Source: Dactylorhiza incarnata (lineage: Eukaryota > Streptophyta > Magnoliopsida > Asparagales > Orchidaceae). From it: a stretch of 64,000 nt of DNA. Positions 1 through 10,563 of the stretch are shown in pieces (position 1 is the first letter of the stretch; the number at the start of each line of letters is the position of its first letter). The notes beneath the pieces were generated by a model, which was not told the DNA's origin, did not search any database, and saw only the letters and a program-made list of their open reading frames with translations. The position numbers were made by a program, and so were the translations under genes. The stretch covers positions 7,502,001 through 7,566,000 of the forward strand of contig JAWHQI010000068.1 of NCBI GenBank assembly GCA_033032865.1, given 5' to 3'.

Positions 1-946
1 TCCCTTCTAGTTTCTTGCTAAGTACCTGAACCTGTAGAGATAAATTAGTAAATGAATCAATTTCATATAGCCCGGCAGGTTTATTTGAGCGCGACCGAGG
101 TGTACTCCATTGATACGTATTCATGGCCATACTCTCTAAAAGCTCTTGCGCGCCTGCCGGTGTTTTGTTATTCAAGGTACCACCGGCGGCGGCGTCAATC
201 ATTTGACGCGTTTGGGAATTTAGGCCGTTATAGAACGTCTGAATTTGCAACCAGTCGGGGATTGCATGATGGGGGCATCGGCGCAAATATTCCTTAAACC
301 GCTCCCAAGTATCATAAAGCGTTTCCGATTCAACTTGGGAGAAAGAAATGATATCCTTACGCAATTGGGCTGATTTAGCGGGCGGAAAATATTTCGTGAG
401 AAATTGTTCCGTCATTTGGGCCCATGTGGTGATAGATCCTCTTGGAAGAGAACTGAGCCACTACTTAGCTTTATTGCGCAAGGAGAAAGGAAAAATCCGA
501 AGCCTTATTGCGTCATCGGATACCCCGTTAATTTTGAAAGTATCGCATATTTCTAGAAAACTAAAAATATGCGCGTTGGGATCCTTATCTTGAAGCCCAT
601 CAAATTGTACATATTGTTGTACCATTTGAATGATGCTCGGCTTTAATTCAAAATTATTGGTCGCTATAGCAGGTCGAACAATACTTGAAGTGGTATCCTC
701 TAGATTAGGCCGGGCATAATAGGACATAGTCCGTTGCGCGACCTCATTCGGATTTGGATCACCCATATTAGAAGAAGTAGAAGAGGAGGAAGAAGTAGAA
801 GAAGAAGAAGAAGAAGGAGAAGTGTCACCTACGGATTCCTCAATCAGATCTTGAGAATTTGGTCCTTGAAATCTTAAGCGTCGCCAAATGGTTTGCTCGA
901 TTTCCGGATCTAATTCAAGAAGATCGGACGGATTCCTTCGGGTCAT
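1..946 (-). pseudogene. Element A gag (Athila-like capsid protein), one in-frame stop, cut by window edge
   Basis: Gag is the structural protein that would form the cytoplasmic virus-like particle. Translation starts at the ATG at 944-946 (MTRRNPSDLL). A serine/threonine-rich low-complexity stretch covers roughly residues 43-60. The Retrotrans_gag region follows, with the hallmark run LRIFPFSLRNKAK. An amber codon at 461-463 stops the frame there, but the same frame stays open to base 1 and still reads gag-like (WLSSLP..., TWERFKEYLRRCPHH...). A single substitution is therefore the only visible lesion; the family usually has a Q, A or W codon here. The gene lies about 85 bases downstream of the PBS, as expected. 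Element B encodes a related gag. Confidence 0.85.
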
Positions 947-1032
947 ACACCAAAAAGAAAAACGTAGAAAAGAGAGAAGAGAAAAAAAATGATAAAATTA
1001 ATAGAACTAAGCTTTCAAAATATCAACAATAA

Positions 1033-1051
1033 CTCCCCGGCAACGGCGCCA
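1033..1051 (-). other. Primer-binding site of A, complementary to tRNA-Asp
   Basis: The plus strand reads CTCCCCGGCAACGGCGCCA, which is the 3' end of plant tRNA-Asp(GUC) as I know it. The minus-strand RNA would therefore pair with that tRNA to prime reverse transcription. Together with the adjacent LTR end this fixes the orientation of A. Confidence 0.9.
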
Positions 1052-1986
1052 AAAACTTGATGAGATAAATTCACGCTGCGCAAAATTAAAATATTATCCA
1101 CGTACAATTCGATAAGGCAAGTGTACCTATCGCTTTATAGTATAGGATTTTAGAAAATCAAGTGTCGTATTTTTCCGGGCTTGCTGAGTACTTCTACTCA
1201 CAAAGAAGATCTATTATTTTATCGAACGAAAGTTGGGTTTGTTTTTGGAAAAATGATTTGGAGAAAATTAACTACGAAGAAAAATTATGATTAAAAGGAT
1301 TAGCACCTGGTTTTGAATCCCTTTGGAATAAAATATAATTTTATAAAAGATGTAACCGCAAACTCTTATTGAAATATCCTCGACCGTGGAGGTTCCCAAA
1401 ATATGGTAGAGCCTCTCTCGAGAGAACTACCACCTAACCTTAGGTTGATCGATTAAGACCCCTCGGCCAGTCGAAACCCCCTAAGCTTGCTTTAAGCGGT
1501 GAACCCCACTATTGGATTTGACTCCAATCCGAAAGATTTGTGTCACCTTCTCTCGAGGAATGCATACAACTCTTTTTATCTTTGAGTGATCTCCTCGTTC
1601 GCATGGATCTCTCGATCACTAGCAAACGAATCATAGATTGAAAGTCATATTCCGGACATATGAAATCAAAACAAAATAATTCAAAGATAAATCGAAGATA
1701 AACAAAATGAGAGTTTGCTAATTAGAAAGATTCAAAACATATTTTATTTTATTCCAAAGTTCATCATGACCAAGTGCTAAAGGAAACTTAGCTACTCATC
1801 ATAGTGATGGGAATACAAGTAGAAGAGGAAAAAGACATGATTAAGAAAACAACAATACTTGAATTAAAATAGCAATAATAAAAACTTACAACTTTAGGAA
1901 AAAGTAGCTAGAACATAAAAAAACAGTAAACTAAAGCTGAAATTAAGCTCCAAAATTGCACACCCTTTGACTTCTGGAGATTGCTA

Positions 1987-1995
1987 CCTTTTATA
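1987..1995 (-). promoter_or_regulatory. TATA box of the A LTR promoter
   Basis: The minus strand reads TATAAAAGG directly downstream of the palindrome array. This marks the probable U3/R boundary about 25-35 bases further on. No experimental start site is known. Confidence 0.65.
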
Positions 1996-2013
1996 GTTGA
2001 AAAATCGGGAAGT

Positions 2014-2479
2014 CACGCCCTTGGTCACGCCCGTGACCAAGGGCGTGTAAGCTGCGTAATTACTGTCATGAAAGCACGGGACGTTGGGGAAGAGGAACCG
2101 CCAAAAATCAATTGCACAGCAGGTCACGGCCTCGGTCACGCCCGTGACCAAGGGCGTGTCTTGAACGGGTCTGGAAACGGCGGGAAACGCCGCGATCTGG
2201 AGTTAATCTGGCGGTTGCAGAAAAGTCACGGCCTCGGTCACGCCCGTGACCGAGGGCGTGTAAGCTAGAAACGGCGGGAGTTGATTGCTGGCTGAAATGA
2301 ATGCAATCCGGGCGAGTCACGCCCGTGACTTTAAGGTCACGCCCTTAGTCACGCCCGTGACGGAGGGCGTGTAATTTTAATCTGACGTGGCGGCTGACTC
2401 CTACAACTGGAATACGCGGGCTGGTTCACGGCCGTGACAAAATGTCACGCCCTAGGTCATGCCCGTGACCGAGGGCGTG
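2014..2479. repeat. Palindromic CACGCCC/GGGCGTG island array in the U3 of A
   Basis: Five long hairpins of the form CACGCCC-TTGGTCACG-CC-CGTGACCAA-GGGCGTG lie at 2014-2047, 2125-2158, 2227-2260, 2338-2371 and 2445-2479. Their starts are 111, 102, 111 and 107 bases apart. Smaller CACGNNCGTG copies occur at about 2318-2328 and 2427-2437. The sequence between hairpins is mostly unique. The array ends about 20 bases upstream (transcription sense) of the TATA box. The same word recurs in the LTRs of L. Confidence 0.9.
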
Positions 2480-2679
2480 TACTTTGCGATTTCGGCAGAA
2501 ATAGTCCAAATATTCTCCTGATTAGTCTTATGAACTTGAAATTGCTATTGGCATCCCAACTTACCTGAAAATACAAAAAGAAGATAAATTAGTGATAAAT
2601 TAACTAAAACTAAATTAAATTAAATTAATTATTAATAAAATATTATGTGAAAATAACTATAAATATAGCATTATCATCA

Positions 2680-3716
2680 GACCTTGACGTCAATCTTGGA
2701 TGCCTTTAGGTCTCAACAAACCCCGATGCAGCAGTATGCACCGAACTCAGATTGGTTGAGCACCTTTCGAGCTCTCTCTCCTCCCACCTATCATTGGACG
2801 GAGTCGGCGGTCCAGATAGAGGAATGGTTAGACATGGTGCAGGAGCAGCTGGCGGGGATTCGATGCCCTAGCAATATGGCAGTCACATTGGCAGTCACGG
2901 CCTTGGAGCTGCATGCCAAGAGGTGGTGGAAGTCCTTTATGGGCTCCACCTTTGAGGGGCGTAACTACCTTGATATAAGTTGGGATGAGTTTGCGAATGC
3001 GTTCCTGGAGCACTTCGTATCTTCTAGGGCCCGTGATGAGCTCGAGGAGAGGTTCCTGCCGCTGAAGCAGGGATCTAGATCTGTAGTTGAATACCAGCGG
3101 GAGTTTCAGCACCTTGCCACATTCGTAGACTCCTATGACTTGGACGACCACGGTTACGCAAAGCAGTTCTACAAGGGTTTTCGCGAAACCCTTAGGCAGG
3201 CTCTTCTCTTCATCGCCGATTTGAGCCTCGCTCAGATCATAGTGATGGCACAGAAGTTGGAGGCGAACCACTTGGGTGTCAAGGCTAGGAGTAAGAGGCC
3301 CGCGCAGGGTGTGATGGAAGTAGGCCCTAGCTTCAGGAGGAGGCAGAACTTCAGGGTTAGAGGAGGGGACTAGAGGAGAGTTGGTGGGCCTTTCCGCCCA
3401 GATTTCAAGTCGGAGCAGCCAGCACGACCGCTACCATTGCCCCCACCTCAGCAGTCTCAGGGTCAGGCACCTCAACAGCCTAGGGGGCCCATTCAAAGGG
3501 TTTGTTATCACTGTCACTAGCCGGGCCACATTCGGATCTACTGCCCGCAACTACAAGATGATGCTCCAAATCATCCCATGGCTCCTCCAGCAACACAACA
3601 AGGACAAGGCCGACGAAGAGCTCGGGGACAAGGACCTTATGGCAGAGGACAACGACCTGAGAAGATGTATGCGTTGGATCTCGCGGAGCCCCGGAACCCT
3701 GATGAGGTCATCACAG
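2680..3716 (+). pseudogene. Element P gag with zinc knuckle, 5' truncated by A
   Basis: A Retrotrans_gag domain is clear (RWWKSFMGSTFEGR, ISWDEFANAFLEHF, RFLPLKQGSRSVVEYQREF). The natural start lies beyond element A; the frame enters at 2680. Amber stops occur at 3371-3373 and 3518-3520. The second lies inside the CCHC zinc knuckle (CYHCH, stop, PGHIRIYC, about 3504-3543). Past it the same frame continues through a Gln/Pro/Arg-rich tail to 3716, where an 89-bp insert begins. The product would have been the capsid/nucleocapsid part of a gag-pol polyprotein. Confidence 0.85.
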
Positions 3717-3805
3717 GTACATTAGTGTGCTTCTTATGATTACTTGGTACCTTGCAAACTTTCGCTTTAGTTTAACTTATGACCCAAACAACAAAAATCA
3801 CCCAG
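3717..3805 (+). other. 89-bp intron-like insertion between gag and protease of P
   Basis: The segment starts GTACATTAG and ends CACCCAG. It is flanked by CAG on the left and GT on the right, so CAGGTA appears at both ends. It shifts the frame (89 is not a multiple of 3) and carries stops; without it the frame passes directly from VITG to VLVYGKPAYI, the usual family transition. I count 32 G/C of 89, lower than the flanking coding sequence. It is either a recently arisen GT-AG intron or a small filler insertion with a short target duplication. Confidence 0.6.
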
Positions 3806-4314
3806 GTATAGTACTTGTGTATGGTAAACCTGCATACATCTTATTCGATACGGGTGCCTCACACTCATTCATCTCAGAGGAATTCATAAATGATCTGGAC
3901 CAAGTGCAGCACTTTGAAGGCATACATTGGAGTGTGCAACTTGCAGACGGGTCAGAGATATTGACGCGCGCAAAGTGTAACATGAATATTGAGATCGGAG
4001 GAAGGTTATTCGAAGCACCGACGACACTTCTGAAAATGACAAATTTTTATCTAATCCTGGGCATGAATTGGCTGCATTGGAACCATGCCCAGATCGACTG
4101 TCCGACCAAGAAAATTGTACTGAGGCACGAAGATTCCGAGGTTGTGATCGAAGGTATTACCCCCATATCCAATTACTATCATCTATTCAGGTGGTCAAAG
4201 CCCACCAGCAGGGCAATGGGGTTTATATGATCTTCTTTGAGATGAAGGAGATAGAGATCAGCATTGCTGAAGTACCGGTAGTTTGGGACTTTCCTGATGT
4301 CTTTCCGGACAAAC
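3806..4314 (+). pseudogene. Element P aspartic protease and linker to RT
   Basis: This is the retropepsin of P, which would cut the gag-pol polyprotein. The catalytic motif FDTGASHSFI is intact (about 3844-3873), and the flap/second-half motif YLILGMNWLHW follows (about 4049-4081). A one-base frame change near 4180-4200 moves the reading into the frame ending EVPVVWDFPDVFPDKL, the conserved linker before RT. The gene stops abruptly at 4314 where C is inserted. Bases 4310-4314 (CAAAC) pair with 31918-31922 (CAAGC) as C's target-site duplication, with one mismatch. Confidence 0.85.
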
Positions 4315-5562
4315 TGTCACAACCCGCATTTTCTCCGGATTTACGAATATCAGAGTAAGAGAAAATACGCGCCATGATGCCACGTCATGCATGAGACAAC
4401 TGCAGACGCTCAGGCGGAAACCTATTACTTAATTAATCAAAAAATGATTATATGATAAATCATCATTTGAAATCATTTATTAGGGTTTGGGGTAAGAACT
4501 GTGTCTCTCAGTTCGTGGATCAACTAGTCCACCGGGAAAATATATGTGATTGCAGCGGAAAGTACTTGATTTAGTTCACTTAAAGTCCTAAATTCACGAG
4601 GTGACAGGACATAAGGTAAATGATATGCACATATCTAGGCGTAGTATAAGTATAGAAAATATCCTTAGGCAACCTTTAAGGTAAGGATTTTAGTTAGAAA
4701 GAATGCAATGAGGATGAAAGAAAGCCATTTTATAACTATAATGTACCTAACATAAATCATTCCCAGAGAGCAAGATACACAAGATCTAAAAGTAGTGGCA
4801 TTCAACTGGCAAATAAACTATAAGTATAAAAAGGGCACAAATGGGCGTCAACAACATGACACTAACCCATTGGCTCCGACTAGTATGTCTGAACACAAGA
4901 AGAAAACCAAAGACAACTACCTCGCAGCAGCGGGGTAACAATAACTAAAACTCCGAAACTCCGTGCTACACCTCTAGCCGCTACGGCTCTGAACCTGAGG
5001 CATTCAATAAAACAAAGAACGCCTCAGCAAGGAATTACAAGTGGCAGAAAAACAAGAAGAAAAATATTAAATAAGACATAAGGGGTACCAACCCAAGCCA
5101 GATTTACCGAAAGAAAATCTCCAGACAAAGAACTAAACAAAGCACCAGGTGCACCAATATCTTAATAAGGAACAAGCATAGTTCAATTATCTTGTAAATT
5201 TTATTAACGAGACTGATTAGCTCACATAAACGGGTGGCGGTCCTTTATCCTCTACCAACCTAAAAGCCTAAAAAAAGAAACCGGGTGGTGGTACTTTATC
5301 CACTGCCACCCAAAAGGCCAAAAACCAGGTGGTGGTACTTTATCCACTGCCACCAAAATATAATTAAATTAAGATTTTAGTTAAGGCACGGGACGCAACC
5401 CGAGATAACAACACCATAACACCCTAAGAATAGGGTCACAATGAAATAAACACCACTCAACGATTCATAAGAGAAAACTCATAAGTTATCTAATCACAAC
5501 GGGAACAAGATTTCATGCGAAAGGAGGAGTCCAAGGCTTAGATCACGAGTTCAGAACTAGGG

Positions 5563-5943
5563 TTTCTCGAGAAAGGTAGGAAACTTCTCGAGAAATAACC
5601 AGGAGAGACAACTAGGATTTCTCGAGAAATAGGGGGAAAGCTACTCTGGATTTCTCGAGAAGTAGGGGAACTGCACTTGGATTTCTTGAGAAGTAGGGGA
5701 ACTGCACTTGGATTTCTCGAGAGGTAGGGGAAGACTACACTTGGATTTCTCAAGAGGTAGGGGAAGACTGCACATGGATTTCTCGAGAAGTAGGGGATCT
5801 GCACTGGATTTCTCAAGAAATAGGGGAAGACTGCACTTGGATTTTTTGAGAAGTAGGGAGACACTGCACTGGATTTCTCGAGAAATAGGGGAAGACTGCA
5901 CTTGGATTTCTCGACAAGTAGGGGATCTGGACTTGGAATTCTC
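5563..5943. repeat. Minisatellite with TTTCTCGAGAA palindromic core, left LTR of C
   Basis: About eleven tandem units of roughly 31-38 bases, each TTTCTCGAGAAGTAGGGG followed by variable GACTGCACTTGG. Several frames stay open through it and give repetitive peptides (SRNPSAVFPY...), which are by-products of the repeat and not genes. In C it lies downstream of the TATA box, so it would be transcribed. This differs from the arrays of A, B, F, G and L. Confidence 0.9.
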
Positions 5944-6470
5944 CAGCAAACACACGAATTCCTACTATCTTTTAGGGGAAACTTTAGACGTTGAGAGAAA
6001 GATCAAGGGAGTTCAAGATTATTAACTGCCAAGTAAAACACTCAAAACACATGCTAAAAGCACGACAAGAACTCAAAACAGGGAGAAAAAAATAAACAAT
6101 GCTTCAATCAACAAGAGAGAAGGAGGAGATGCCACTTACCTTAAACCTTCCAAAATTCGAATTTCTCCGCTCCAAGAACAATAGAGTCGACCAAGAACTC
6201 ACCCGAGCACAAAACCTGAAACCTTCTGGGTCAAAAGAGGGGTTAGGTCGCTACCTTAACTCCAAAAATTCCACGAAACAGGAAAAGCTTACCACTAGGA
6301 CGAATATCTCGCCGAGAGCTTTCTGAATCCACTCTCCAAACACGATTCCGGCCACTACAGCCTTCGAATCGTCGACCGAAAGCTCCACGACACTCCGCTC
6401 TAGCCTCTATCGCTCGGCGGCTGGTTTGGGATCGACGAAGGAAGAAGATGAATAGGGAGAGAACTGTAGG

Positions 6471-6477
6471 TTTTATA
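6471..6477 (-). promoter_or_regulatory. TATA box, left LTR of C
   Basis: The minus strand reads CTATAAAACCTACAG. The right LTR has the same site at 24133-24139. It lies about 380 bases into the LTR, a normal U3 position. Confidence 0.6.
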
Positions 6478-6856
6478 GTAAAACCTAATTTAATATTTAA
6501 TTAATTAAATAAAACTCCCTTTCACTTAAACCGCGAGGGTGACTAGATCACCTCAGATTTCTACGAAATTCGCACCTAAACTGAGAAACGGCGGTATGAA
6601 TCCAACGGCGAAGTCAAAATTCAATTCTGACGAGCCAAACTCGGACTAAAGCTTCCCGAAGCTAAATTCTCGATAACAACACAAAATCTTCTCTACAAAT
6701 CAAAATGACGCGAAATCTCGTACGCTCGATCTAAATTACATACTTTAACTAAGCTAAGGCTCAAAACTAAACATGACGAGCTGACGTAACGCCCTTACGC
6801 CAAAATTAGGCCATAGCAGTCACATAAATAATTAACGAAAAATCAGGGGCGTTACA

Positions 6857-6875
6857 GTCGCTCCCCCTAAAAAGA
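6857..6875 (-). other. Polypurine tract of C
   Basis: On the minus strand the tract TTTTTAGGGGGAGCGAC directly precedes the TGTAACG start of the 3' LTR. This is the plus-strand priming site for reverse transcription. Confidence 0.8.
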
Positions 6876-6962
6876 AGTTTCATTCCAAAACTTGAAATCC
6901 AATGTTTAAGAAAGATATTGAATCAATTCCAAAGGTTACCAGACAGAAGATTTACCCGAAAT

Positions 6963-8468
6963 CTAAGAGAAGAGGCTAGGATGACTCTCTCTCATGGCAG
7001 ACTCCAGCTCCCATGTTGCGCTTTCGACACCTTGATTCTTCCAATGAACCTTAACCATCGGGATCATCTTCCTCCGCAACACACACTCCTTAGTCTCTAA
7101 GATTCGGACAGGCTCTTCAACATAAGAAATATTGGGCTGCAAAATAGGCACCAAATTGAGAACAAGCCGAACACTACGCACACACTTCCTCAACTGGCTC
7201 ACATGAAACACATCGTGAACATTAGGGAAGGAAACAGGCAAATCCAATCTATAAGCGGCACTCCGACGCGCTCGATAACCTGGAAAGGTCCCACATACCG
7301 GGGGTCCAACTTGTGGTTCCTTCCAAATCTCCTAACGCCCGAAATCGGAGAAACTTTCAAGAACACTAAATCTCCAACGGAAAACTCTAAATCCACCCTC
7401 CTCCGATTGGCATACTTCTCATACCGCTCCTGAGCAACACAAAGCTTCTCGCGGATATGAGTCACATCAATGCTCATCTCTTCCAAAGCTTCTGGGACTA
7501 ACAACGGGCTCTCACCAACCTCGGCCCAAAAAAGGGAGACCGGCAATGTCTCCCATACAAATCCTCAAAGGGGGCCATTTGTAAGCTTTCCTAATAACTG
7601 TTATTGTAGGCAAATTCCATCAATCCAAGACGCTTATACCAAGTTCCTCCATGATCCAAAATATAGCACCTGATCATATCCTCCAAAATTTGATTTAATC
7701 TTTCAGTCTGACCATTGGTCTGAGGATGATAAGCGGTAGAGTATCTGAGGTCAGTGCCCAAAGCTCCCTGCAAACTCTGCCAGAAACGAGACATATACCT
7801 GGAATCCCGATCTACACAATACTCATGGGCACGCCGTGCAATCTGATTATTTCATCCAAGTAAGGCTGTGCTATTTTCTCTATGGAAAAACCGGTCTTAA
7901 AAGGTACAAAGTGGGCACACTTTGTCAATCTGTCAACTATGACCCATACCGAATCGTGTCCTACGGGAGATCTCGGCAAACCGGTAATGAAGTCCATTGA
8001 AATACTCTCCCACTTCCAGGTTGGAATATCCAAAGGGTTTAATTTACCACCAGGCCTCTTATGATCTGCCTTAACACGCTAACAGGTTAAACATTCAGAA
8101 ACATACCTTGTTATATCACTTTTCATACCTGACCACCAAACGATCTGCTTCAGGTCTTTATACATCTTTGTGGAGCCAGGATGATAGGAAACACTAGAAT
8201 CATGCGCTTAACTACAGATTTTTGTTCGAATATCCTCCAGCGCCAGAATACAATATCTACTTCGATATTTCAAAGTACCTTTATCATCAATTGAAAAATC
8301 TGGTAACTCACCTTTTTCAGTCCTATTCTGGAGGTGTTGCAAATCAGGATCTTCCTTCTGATGCAGTCTGGTGGGGGTAATCCAAGAGGGCTCTTCAGCT
8401 TCTAAACTCGAAGGCTCGGTACTACTACCGACTGAGATATCCATCAACATAAATTCCTCTACTAAGGA
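6963..8468 (-). pseudogene. Element C integrase with C-terminal tail, multiple stops and frameshifts
   Basis: Integrase would insert the cDNA into host DNA. In order: the HHCC zinc-binding region (YHPGSTKMYKDLKQIVWW...SECLTC, about 8070-8190); the catalytic core beginning MDFITGLP (about 7985-8010) with the downstream DRDSRYMSRFWQ and YHPQTNGQTERLNQILED (about 7640-7810), so D, D and E are all recognisable; then the C-terminal domain (GPFQVIERVG, FPNVHDVFHVSQLRK, VHWKNQGVESATWE) down to 6963. Stops occur at 8208-8210, 8079-8081 and 7591-7593. Frame changes are needed near 7810, 7545 and 7260. The tail resembles the chromovirus C-terminus, but I cannot confirm a chromodomain by eye. Confidence 0.85.
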
Positions 8469-9623
8469 CTACACAGAGAGATTGAAGATATGCACGGTCT
8501 TTCTACTCAGGGCATCGACCACCATATTAGCCTTACCCGAATGATAGAGGATATCAACTTCATAATCCACCACATACTCAAACCACCTGCGCTGGCGCAA
8601 ATTCAGTTCCTTCTGGGTAAAAACATACTTCAAACTCTTGTGATCCGTATAAATTTTGCATGACACTCCATAAAGAAGGTGTCTCCAAAGATTTAGAGCA
8701 TAAATCACTGCCGCAAACTATAAGTCATGCCTAGGGTAATTCCTTTCATGAACTTCCAGTTGTCTGGATCCATACGCGATCACCTTTCCTTCTTGCATCA
8801 AAACACAACCAAGACCAATGTGAGATGCGTCTACATAAATGTCATACGGAACTCCCTCGGTCGGTAAAGCCAAAACAGGAGCACTGCACAAACGCCTCTT
8901 TAATTCTTGAAAAGCTCCTTCACAGGAATCGCTCTAAACAAAAGCTGCATTCTTCTGGGTAAGCTTAGTCAGAAGTGTTGACAGCATAGAAAATCCTTGC
9001 ACAAATCTCCTATAGTAACCTGCCAACCCTAAGAAGCTCCTTATCTCCTTAGGCGTTGTAGGCGTCTTCCAATCCAAGACAGTAGAGATCTTTGTCGGGT
9101 CTATAGAAATTCCGTCCTTGCCCACTACATGACCCAGGAAAGACACTTGCGAAAGCCAGAATTCAAACTTACTCAATTTCGCATACAACTTGTGCTCTCT
9201 TAGAGTAGACAATGCTAAGCGTAAATGTGTAGCATGCTCCTCAACACTTCTTGAATACACCAACACATCATCGATGAAGACCACTACAAAATGATCTAGG
9301 AAGTCTTTGAACACTCGGTTCATCATATCCATAAACACAGAGGGTGCATTAGTCAAACCAAATGACATCACCAGAAATTCAAAATGACCATATCGGGAAT
9401 GAAAGGCAGTCCGAGGGACGTCCGACTCACGGATCCTCAACTGATGGTAACCTGAACGAAGATCGATCTTTGAGAACACCGAACTACCACGCAACTGATC
9501 AAACAAACCATCGATTCGTGGCAATGGATATCTATTCTTTATGGTTACCTTATTCAGCTCCCTATAGTCTATGCACAACCTCATAGAACAATCCTTCTTT
9601 TTCACGAACAACACTGGAGCACC
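8469..9623 (-). pseudogene. Element C reverse transcriptase and RNase H
   Basis: RT begins within [11 protein letters not shown], contains [23 protein letters not shown] and the catalytic [10 protein letters not shown] (about 9252-9281), and ends in the thumb [11 protein letters not shown]. RNase H follows ([46 protein letters not shown]). The frame is continuous apart from amber codons at 8934-8936 and 8718-8720, and the segment ends at a further amber codon at 8469-8471. Most look like single TGG, CAG or GAG to TAG changes. The catalytic residues themselves look intact. Confidence 0.88.
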
Positions 9624-10370
9624 CTAGGGCGAAGAACTTGCTCTAACGAATCCGCACTGCAACAGTTCATCTAACTTGGTACGCAACTCTTCCAGCTCGC
9701 GCGGGGCCATACGGTATGGTGGCTTAACAATAGGACGAGTACCAGGCTCCAGATCAATAACAAACTCCACGTCTCTCTCAGGCGGAAGACCAGGAAGACT
9801 AACCGGGAAAACATCAGGAAAATCACACACCACTGGAACACCCTCGATACACGGCAAACCGCTAACAGTTTCTAACACAGAAACAAAGTAAGTAAAACAA
9901 CCAGAATCTAAGAATTTCTGAGCACATACCGCGGGAATAATTGAGGAATCCTGGCGTGGGAAGCCATACACACTCATGGGTTGACCGTTGTCCATCTTGA
10001 TGTCCAAACGTTTATCCTTACATTGGATAACCGCATCATATCTGGACAACCAGTCCATGCCCATGATCACATCGAAATCTTCCAGGTCTAGCACCTTTAA
10101 ATCTGCAAAAGCTAAGAAGTCACCTAGGAGGATAGGACAATTCTGGATACCCTGGTTCGACACCACGGAGTCGCCAGAAGGAAACTTAATGCGAAACGCA
10201 TCGCCAATCTGATCGAGGATCAAACGATGACGCTCTACAAAATTCCTAGCCACGAACGAGTGGGTATCACCAGAATCGAAAAGGACTCGCGCCCAACGGT
10301 TCCTTACCTTAAATTCTCCTATAACAATGGATACATAACTAGCCGAACAGAAATTTAAAACTAAGGACAA
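9624..10370 (-). pseudogene. Element C aspartic protease and RT connector
   Basis: Retropepsin motif LFDSGDTHSFVARNF (about 10240-10284): D-S-G is present, followed by D where T or S is more usual. The second half, FDVIMGMDWLSRYDAVIQC, follows. Then comes the conserved linker VVCDFPDVFPVSLPGLPPERDVEF and the RT entry PYRMAPRELEELRTKL. The frame stops at the amber codon 9624-9626 (SSSP, stop, GAPVLF) and continues in frame into RT, so one substitution separates them. Upstream it is out of frame with gag. Confidence 0.87.
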
Positions 10371-10563
10371 AGGCTGAGATTTTAATTAAGTCCTAACCTG
10401 AAATCACTTGGGTGGAATTCTGAGCTTCGCCCCTAGTCACCACATTCAACTTGAAGTTTCATCTATCCTGCTGCTGCGGCAATGACAAAGCCCGAAGTGG
10501 CACTGGCTGCAGAGGCGGTTGGAAATGCGGGCATATAGTCTTAACGTGCCCCTTCTGTCCACA

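Larger units (their letters stand above)
1..2679 (-). mobile_element. Element A: Athila-like Ty3/gypsy retrotransposon, 5' part only
   Basis: The minus-strand element runs off the left edge of the window. Visible parts, in transcription order, are a 5' LTR (2679 down to 1058), a tRNA-Asp primer-binding site, a short leader and the start of gag. It is inserted into the gag gene of element P. The five bases after the LTR (2680-2684, GACCT) should be one copy of the target-site duplication; the partner is outside the window. The Athila/Tat-type assignment rests on the tRNA-Asp PBS and the gag motifs. Protease, pol and the 3' LTR cannot be seen, so it is unknown whether the element is autonomous. 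Confidence 0.85.
1058..2679 (-). repeat. 5' LTR of element A
   Basis: On the minus strand the LTR begins TGATGATAATG at 2679 and ends ...CTCATCA at 1058, followed by AGTTTT and the PBS. L and G show the same LTR end-to-PBS spacing. It is 1622 bp. U3 holds the palindrome array at 2014-2479, then a TATA box. R/U5 contains a motif (GAGTACTTCTACTC, about 1188-1201) that is also found in K. The partner LTR is off-window, so the insertion cannot be dated here. Confidence 0.85.
4315..6856 (-). repeat. 3' LTR of element C
   Basis: It is 2542 bp. On the minus strand it starts TGTAACGCCCCTG at 6856 and ends GGGTTGTGACA at 4315. It contains a TATA box (6471-6477), a minisatellite of TTCTCGAGAA units (5563-5943), and GGTGG-type repeats near 5230-5355 (GGGTGGCGGT / GGTGGTGGTACTTTATCCACTGCC, partial copies). 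The right LTR lacks roughly 540 bases corresponding to about 4806-5370. Confidence 0.85.

Noticed and set aside
2014..2479. CRISPR-like look: palindromic repeats with unique spacers
   Set aside because: Hairpins vary in sequence, spacing is about 107 bases, there are no cas genes, and the array sits in the LTR U3 of a plant retrotransposon.
5538..6025. Overlapping ORFs on both strands encoding SRNPSAVFPY-type repeats (also 23172-23687)
   Set aside because: They arise from a 31-38-base tandem repeat without stops; several frames are open at once and no start or domain supports a protein.
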